Shown here: positions 15,260 through 19,682 of the stretch, one piece after another | Layout of the letters: every line of letters begins with the position of its first letter | Position numbering within the stretch: position 1 is the first letter of the stretch | Origin: an uncultured Eubacteriaceae bacterium | GTDB lineage: Bacteria > Bacillota > Clostridia > Eubacteriales > Eubacteriaceae | Length of the DNA stretch: 19,682 nucleotides | NCBI GenBank assembly: GCA_947625175.1 | Contig: CANQNI010000004.1 | Span: 1-19,682 of the forward strand | Reading direction: 5' to 3' | The notes under the pieces: generated by a model | What the model saw: only the letters and a program-made list of their open reading frames with translations | Told to the model about the DNA's origin: nothing | The model's database searches: none | Program-made: the position numbers and the translations under genes

Positions 15260-16127
15260 TAAACCAGTTATTCCTTTTATTGTTGGTCCCACTGCAAGTG
15301 GTAAAACTGATATGGCTATTGAATTAGCACAGGAATTAAACACTGAAATTATATCGGCCGATTCTATGCAAATCTATAAATATATGGATATAGGAACAGC
15401 TAAGCCAACAAAAGAGGAACAACAAAGAGCAAAGCATCATCTTATAGATTTCGTTGAACCAGATCAAAATTATTCGGTAGCGAACTATTATAAAGACGCT
15501 ATAACTTTAATAAATAAATTTTTAGAACAGAATAAAACTCCAGTAATTTGTGGTGGAACTGGCCTTTATATAAATGCTTTAAGTCTTCCTTATTCATTTT
15601 CTAATAATACAAATCCTGAAATAAGAAAAGAATTGGAAAAAAAATCGCTAACAGAAGAGGGAAAAAAGCAACTTTATCAAGAACTACTTCAGGTCGATCC
15701 TCAATCAGCAGAAAAAATTCATCCTAATAATATTAAACGGGTTATTCGTGCTTTAGAAATTTATAAATCAACAGGGAGTCCTAAATCAGAATTAGATAAA
15801 AAAGGAAGAAAACAGGAACTTAGTTATACACCTGTTTTACTAACCCCAGACTTAACAAGAGAAACTATTTATAACAGAATTAATCTGCGGGTTGATAAAA
15901 TGATTAATCAGGGTTTAATTGATGAGGTCAGGGCTTTAGATAATAGATATGACCGAAACCTAATAAGTCTACAAGCTATTGGCTACAAAGAATTCTTCAA
16001 CTATTTCGATAATAAACAAACTTTAGAAGAAACAATAAGAATTTTAAAAAGAGATACTAGACATTTTGCCAAAAGACAACTCACCTGGTTCAGGAAAGAT
16101 CCACGAATAATCCCTGTTAATTATTAG
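15225..16127 (+). CDS. miaA: tRNA dimethylallyltransferase MiaA
   Basis: MiaA transfers a dimethylallyl group to N6 of A37 in tRNAs reading UNN codons, making the substrate of MiaB, encoded three genes upstream. The 300-aa protein has the P-loop GPTASGKT (about 21-28), the substrate motif ADSMQIYKYMDIGTAKP, DFVEPDQNYSVANY, GGTGLYI, the NPNNxxRVIRALEI-like helix (HPNNIKRVIRALEIYKSTGSP), GYKEF, and the C-terminal tRNA-binding segment TRHFAKRQLTWFRKDP. The start chosen at 15225 overlaps mutL by 35 bases and leaves a reasonable leader before the P-loop; no closer in-frame start fits better. Confidence 0.98.
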   Translation: MKLKNYLNESSDKPVIPFIVGPTASGKTDMAIELAQELNTEIISADSMQIYKYMDIGTAKPTKEEQQRAKHHLIDFVEPDQNYSVANYYKDAITLINKFLEQNKTPVICGGTGLYINALSLPYSFSNNTNPEIRKELEKKSLTEEGKKQLYQELLQVDPQSAEKIHPNNIKRVIRALEIYKSTGSPKSELDKKGRKQELSYTPVLLTPDLTRETIYNRINLRVDKMINQGLIDEVRALDNRYDRNLISLQAIGYKEFFNYFDNKQTLEETIRILKRDTRHFAKRQLTWFRKDPRIIPVNY

Positions 16128-16169
16128 TACTTTTAATGATATTGGGTAAAAATTGATTGAGGTATTAAA

Positions 16170-16691
16170 ATGAAACAAGAAAAAATTGTATTAGCAGGTG
16201 GATGTTTTTGGGGAGTTGAAAGGTATTTTCAATCGCTCAAGGGAGTTATTGATACTAAGGTTGGTTATGCTAATAGTAAATATGAAAATCCATCTTATGA
16301 ATTAGTTTGTACTGGTCTTACTAAAGCTGCTGAAGCAATCGAAATAGTTTTTAATCCAGAAGAAATCTCTTTAAAGGACTTATTAGACGAATATTTTAAA
16401 ATAATTGATCCCTATTCACTAAATAAACAGGGAAACGATGTTGGAACACAATATCGCACTGGTATTTATTATACAAATAATCAAGAAAAGAAAATTATTG
16501 ACGAAGTAGTTAATGAATTTATCGCTCAACATGGTAATAAACCAATTGCTGTTGAAATAGAACCACTTAAAAATTTCTTTAATGCTGAACAATATCATCA
16601 AGATTACCTACTTAAAAATCCTTATGGCTACTGCCATATTCCAATTCCAGAAGCCCAAGAAGGCAGTATCGTAGATAAACTAACAAAATAG
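16170..16691 (+). CDS. msrA: Peptide methionine sulfoxide reductase MsrA
   Basis: MsrA reduces methionine-S-sulfoxide in proteins and repairs oxidative damage in the cytoplasm. At 173 aa it is a single-domain form without fused MsrB. The catalytic motif GGCFWGVE places Cys12 as nucleophile. Other family blocks are VGYANSKYENPSYELVCTG, EAIEIVFNPEEISLKDLL, QGNDVGTQYRTGIYY and the NAEQYHQDYLLKNP segment. No obvious resolving Cys pair lies at the C-terminus, so recycling may use a different thiol. The start has a GAGG ribosome-binding site. It lies between miaA and the YnbB-type gene, the slot that hfq occupies in many Bacillota operons of this kind. Confidence 0.97.
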   Translation: MKQEKIVLAGGCFWGVERYFQSLKGVIDTKVGYANSKYENPSYELVCTGLTKAAEAIEIVFNPEEISLKDLLDEYFKIIDPYSLNKQGNDVGTQYRTGIYYTNNQEKKIIDEVVNEFIAQHGNKPIAVEIEPLKNFFNAEQYHQDYLLKNPYGYCHIPIPEAQEGSIVDKLTK

Positions 16692-16706
16692 ATTAAGGAA
16701 TTTAAA

Positions 16707-17975
16707 TTGGAGTTACAAATCGATCAGGAAATTATTGATTTTATTAATCAGGCTGAACAAGAATTAAGTGATCAATTTAGATCCCTTGAGGAACTAGCTG
16801 ATTATAATCAGTTAAGAGTTATTAACGCAATGAAAAAGGCTCAATTAGCAGAGAGACATTTTCTTCCTGCTACTGGTTATGGTTATGATGATCAAGGAAG
16901 AGAGGCAGTTGAGAACATTTTTAAAGATATCTTTAATGCTGAAGCTGCTTTGGTAAGACCACATATTTCCTCAGGGACTCATGCTATTGCTTGTGCTTTA
17001 TATGGAAATTTAAAACCAGAAGATGAAATTTTAGCTATTTCCGGAACTCCCTATGAAACAGTTAAAACCTTCATTAATGATGAAAATGAAAAGGGTCATG
17101 GAACCTTAGCAGATTATAATATTTCGTATAAAGAGATTCCATTAAAGAATGATCAAATAGATATAGACAAAGTCCTTGATTCGATAACTGAAAAAACCAA
17201 ATTAATTTATATTCAAAGATCAACTGGTTATGCTTGGCGTAAAGCTTTTACTTTAGATTACCTGGAAACTATAGCTAAAGAAATTAAACAGAAAAAATCT
17301 GATTGTATTATTTTTCTCGATAATTGTTATGGGGAATTTCTAAGTAAACAAGAACCTCTTTCAATTGGAATTGATTTAATTGCAGGTTCATTAATAAAAA
17401 ATCCTGGTGGTGGATTAGCTCCAACTGGAGGATATGTAGCTGGAAGAAAAGATTTAGTTCATAATGCAGCCTGTCGCTTAGCAGCTCCTGGAGTTGCAGG
17501 AGAAACTGGTTCAACTTTAAGTTGGGCTAAATCTGTTTTACAGGGAATATTTTTTGCACCTTCAGTTACTGTCAGTGCTCTTAAAAATGCAATCTTAATC
17601 AGTTATATTTTTGATAAATTAGGCTTTGAAGTTTGTCCAAAGCCTGAAGATGAAAGAAGTGATATTATTCAGAGTATCAAATTAAATGATAAGGAATTAC
17701 TTACTACTTTCTGTCAGGCAATTCAGGAAGCTGCTCCAATTGATTCCTTTGTGATACCTGAACCATGGGCTATGCCTGGTTATCAAAATGATGTCATAAT
17801 GGCAGCTGGGTCTTTTATTCAGGGAAGTTCAATTGAATTAAGTGCTGATGCTCCTATAAGAGAACCCTATATAGTTTATTTTCAAGGAGGACTTACTCAT
17901 TCACACGGAAAAATTGGAATCCAGGTAGTTCTACAAAGATTTAAAGATCTTGGATTTATAACTTTGAAAAATTAG
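16707..17975 (+). CDS. YnbB-type PLP-dependent enzyme (methionine gamma-lyase family)
   Basis: This 422-aa fold-type-I PLP enzyme belongs to the family labelled aluminium resistance protein or methionine gamma-lyase family (YnbB of Bacillus). Its in-vivo substrate is not settled. Family marks are FLPATGYGYDDQGREAVENIF, LVRPHISSGTHAIA, IYIQRSTGYAWRKA, FLDNCYGEF, and the PLP-lysine region GSLIKNPGGGLAPTGGYVAG, where Lys231 should carry the cofactor. The start is TTG 16707: AAGGA lies seven bases upstream and the family N-terminus begins there. It is 15 bases after msrA and 9 bases before the YnzC-type gene, in the middle of the operon. Confidence 0.95.
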   Translation: MELQIDQEIIDFINQAEQELSDQFRSLEELADYNQLRVINAMKKAQLAERHFLPATGYGYDDQGREAVENIFKDIFNAEAALVRPHISSGTHAIACALYGNLKPEDEILAISGTPYETVKTFINDENEKGHGTLADYNISYKEIPLKNDQIDIDKVLDSITEKTKLIYIQRSTGYAWRKAFTLDYLETIAKEIKQKKSDCIIFLDNCYGEFLSKQEPLSIGIDLIAGSLIKNPGGGLAPTGGYVAGRKDLVHNAACRLAAPGVAGETGSTLSWAKSVLQGIFFAPSVTVSALKNAILISYIFDKLGFEVCPKPEDERSDIIQSIKLNDKELLTTFCQAIQEAAPIDSFVIPEPWAMPGYQNDVIMAAGSFIQGSSIELSADAPIREPYIVYFQGGLTHSHGKIGIQVVLQRFKDLGFITLKN

Positions 17976-17984
17976 GAAAAGAAA

Positions 17985-18260
17985 ATGATAGACAAAGAAA
18001 AATTAGATAGAATAAATGAATTAGCTCATAAGAAAAAAACAGAAGGTTTAACTCAAGAGGAGCAAACTGAAAGAAAAGCTCTTCATGAAGAATATTTACA
18101 AGCTATCAGAGAAAGTTTAAGAGCTCAGCTCGATGCTATTGAAATAGTTGATGCAGCGGAAGAAGAATTAACTGATGCAGAAAAGGAAAATATCGCCTTT
18201 TTAACAGAAAAGTTAGGAAAAGAATTTCAAGAAGAAGAAAATAAAAAAAAAGACAACTAA
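17985..18260 (+). CDS. YnzC/DUF896 family small protein, possibly slippage donor
   Basis: This 91-aa charged helical protein opens with the family sequence MIDKEKLDRINELAHKKKTE, then GLTQEEQTERKALHEEYLQA and LRAQLDAIEIVD. YnzC in Bacillus is a small SOS-linked or ribosome-linked protein of uncertain role. Family members are usually about 75-80 residues; here an acidic tail follows VD and ends EEENKKKDN. The last codons run through nine consecutive A (18243-18251). In the -1 frame the DNA stays open across this run straight into the methyltransferase, so an inserted A in the transcript or a -1 ribosomal slip would fuse the two proteins. Confidence 0.9.
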   Translation: MIDKEKLDRINELAHKKKTEGLTQEEQTERKALHEEYLQAIRESLRAQLDAIEIVDAAEEELTDAEKENIAFLTEKLGKEFQEEENKKKDN

Positions 18261-18877
18261 ATCAAACATTAGAAGGTAATCCATCAAATCCAACAGGTCA
18301 AGCGGGAAAAGAAATGTTAGAAAGGATGAATCGTAGTCATAAGAGTGAAAATGACTGGGGTTTAGATTTATTACATATAAATCCAAAAACTATTCTTGAT
18401 ATTGGATGTGGTGGGGGAGCTACTATACAAAATCTTTTAAAAAGATATCCTGAAGCTCAAATAGTCGGTGTTGATTTTTCTGAAGTAGCTGTTGAACTTT
18501 CAACTAAACTCAATAAAGATGCTATTAATAAAGGACAGGTTAAAATTTTAAAAGCCACCCTAGAAAATCTACCTTTTAAAAATGATTCATTTGATCTAGT
18601 ATTATCAATAAATACTTATTTCTTTTGGGATGATTTTATAACTGGATTAGAAGCCATTAAAAAAGTTTTAAAAAATAACGGAACAATGTTATTGCTTGGT
18701 GACTCCTATAAAGGTGTGGATTTAACTGAAGATGTCCAGGAAATTAATAGGAATTATCAATTAAAACTTAAATCACCTGAAGAATTTAAATCCGCTTTAA
18801 AGAAATTAGGTTTTAAAGATATAATAATTAAAACAAAAGAAAAAGAACAATGGATTGCTGCTATAGCAAAGAAATAA
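18245..18877 (+). CDS. Class I SAM-dependent methyltransferase with start-less conserved N-terminus
   Basis: This is a Rossmann-fold methyltransferase of unknown substrate, of UbiE/BioC-like type. From ATG 18314 there are 187 residues. Motif I is ILDIGCGGGATIQ (about 28-40), followed by IVGVDFSEVAVE (motif II acidic residue), LENLPFKNDSFDLVLSINTYFFW (motifs II-III) and a closing beta strand KEKEQWIAAIAKK. The same frame continues upstream of the ATG to base 18245 as LNQTLEGNPSNPTGQAGKE, which looks like the usual N-terminal stretch of this family. It has no ATG, GTG or TTG, and a TAA at 18242-18244 closes it. Either the protein starts at 18314 without that stretch, behind a weak GGGAAAAG site, or it is made as a slippage fusion with the YnzC-type protein. 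A terminator follows. Confidence 0.85.
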   Translation, partial: KKRQLNQTLEGNPSNPTGQAGKEMLERMNRSHKSENDWGLDLLHINPKTILDIGCGGGATIQNLLKRYPEAQIVGVDFSEVAVELSTKLNKDAINKGQVKILKATLENLPFKNDSFDLVLSINTYFFWDDFITGLEAIKKVLKNNGTMLLLGDSYKGVDLTEDVQEINRNYQLKLKSPEEFKSALKKLGFKDIIIKTKEKEQWIAAIAKK

Positions 18878-18881
18878 TTAT

Positions 18882-18906
18882 CCTAGCTTATGCTAGGTTT
18901 TTTTTT
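18882..18906 (+). terminator. Rho-independent terminator ending the miaB-methyltransferase operon
   Basis: The stem is CCTAGC / GCTAGG (6 bp) with loop TTAT, followed by nine T. It is the first terminator-like hairpin after miaB, supporting one long transcription unit from 9486. Confidence 0.85.
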
Positions 18907-18922
18907 CTAGAAAAGAACAATT

Positions 18923-19682
18923 TTGAAAATTATCTTAAAAAAATATAATCAATTAAAATGGATTACTTTACTTATTTTAACCAATCTTCTCTCAATCTAT
19001 CTTTTTACAAGTGGTCTATTAACTTTACCCAATACTATCGTTTTGCATAATAATTCAAGCGAATTTTTAACTGAACTGGAAAAAATTAATTCTATAAATA
19101 ATTTAATGAATAATTCCTATATTGGAGATGTTAATAATTCAGCTATGGGTGAAACATTGATTAAATCTATGTTTAATTATCTAGGTGATCCATACTCTCA
19201 ATATTATTCTGGTGAGGATTTTAATGAACTATTAAATACTTATAACGGTTCTTTTGGAGGTATTGGAGTAACAATTGATGGAACCGACCCGAATAACTTA
19301 ATCATAGTAGATGTTATTGATGATTCACCTGCTCAAAAAGCTGGCATAGAACCTAATGATATTATTAAAAAAGTTAATGGCGAAGATATTACTGGTCAAG
19401 GAGTTGATCTAGTTGTTACGAAAACACGTGGACAAATAGGAACAAATGTTGAATTAACCATTTTAAGAAACGATCAGGAAAAAACGTTCAAATTAACTAG
19501 AGATAATATTAATATTAAAACAGTAGCTGGAACTATGATTAATAATATTGGTTATATTATGATTAATAGTTTTGATAGGAAAACTCCAGATCAGTTTGAA
19601 AAGGAAGTTAATGATTTAATAAGTCAGGGAGCTACTGGTTTAATTATAGATTTAAGGAATAATGGTGGTGGTACTGTTAGCG
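18923..19682 (+). CDS. S41-family C-terminal processing protease, CtpA type (3' end cut by window edge)
   Basis: About 253 codons of a longer gene are present. I chose TTG 18923 because it keeps the membrane anchor WITLLILTNLLSIYLFTSGL (about residues 13-32), expected in this exported family. The ATG at 18958 is out of frame and the next in-frame ATG would remove the anchor. After the anchor come a helical segment, the LGDPYSQYYSGEDF block, a PDZ domain (FGGIGVTIDG, VDVIDDSPAQKAGIEPNDII, VNGEDITG) and the start of the catalytic domain with NNIGYIMINSF and LIIDLRNNGGG. The catalytic Ser and Lys lie beyond the window. Such proteases cut or mature proteins at the outer face of the membrane. The partial sequence prevents assignment to a particular CtpA/B group. 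Confidence 0.92.
   Translation, partial: MKIILKKYNQLKWITLLILTNLLSIYLFTSGLLTLPNTIVLHNNSSEFLTELEKINSINNLMNNSYIGDVNNSAMGETLIKSMFNYLGDPYSQYYSGEDFNELLNTYNGSFGGIGVTIDGTDPNNLIIVDVIDDSPAQKAGIEPNDIIKKVNGEDITGQGVDLVVTKTRGQIGTNVELTILRNDQEKTFKLTRDNINIKTVAGTMINNIGYIMINSFDRKTPDQFEKEVNDLISQGATGLIIDLRNNGGGTVS

Noticed and set aside
1..19682. CRISPR arrays, tRNA genes, phage genes
   Set aside because: I looked for regularly spaced repeats, cloverleaf T-arm sequences (GGTTCRANYCC) and phage structural genes and saw none.

Overview
The window reads as chromosomal DNA of a very AT-rich, low-GC Gram-positive-type bacterium (Bacillota). The evidence is the miaB-mutS-mutL-miaA operon followed by a YnbB-type PLP enzyme and a YnzC/DUF896 protein, a typical Bacillota neighbourhood, together with an endonuclease-type MutL, TTG starts behind Shine-Dalgarno sequences, and many hairpin-plus-T-run terminators. 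The RNase P RNA looks like the ancestral (type A) form rather than the Bacillus form. A clostridial or Halanaerobiales-like host is my guess; the sequence does not prove it.

Layout. (1) 1-2025: recA, cut at its 5' end by the window edge; an unrecognised 172-aa basic protein with its own near-consensus promoter; then the RNase P RNA gene, whose first stem overlaps that protein's stop codon; then a terminator. (2) 2024-4126: a leftward HTH + LexA/S24-like regulator that appears to have lost its self-cleavage residues; divergent from it, a family-6 DNA glycosylase and an orphan ABC ATPase, closed by a 16-bp-stem terminator. (3) 4125-6289: a leftward inositol-monophosphatase-family gene, then rightward genes for an MBL-fold hydrolase and a YbjQ-type protein. 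(4) 6344-9110: a leftward, visibly more GC-rich accessory block. It holds an IS607-type element (serine recombinase TnpA overlapping a divergent TnpB relative), a structured non-coding stretch downstream of tnpB that may encode a guide-type RNA, and a probably 5'-damaged Cys-rich small gene with its own leftward terminator. (5) 9092-9485: an AT-rich gene-free stretch with palindromes. (6) 9486-18906: one long rightward operon, miaB-mutS-mutL-miaA-msrA-ynbB-like-ynzC-like-methyltransferase, with overlaps or short gaps throughout, ending at a terminator. (7) 18923 to the end: the N-terminal part of a membrane-anchored S41 (CtpA-type) protease.

Functionally the window is rich in genome maintenance (RecA, MutS, MutL, a deaminated-base glycosylase, a LexA-like regulator) and RNA maturation (RNase P RNA and the tRNA A37 modifiers MiaA and MiaB, which act one after the other on the same base). 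The best leads for something new are: the methyltransferase whose conserved N-terminus is open only in the -1 frame across an A9 run from the YnzC-like gene; the TnpB relative without zinc ribbon or RuvC-III aspartate, with a G-U-paired hairpin downstream; and the LexA-like regulator without cleavage residues.
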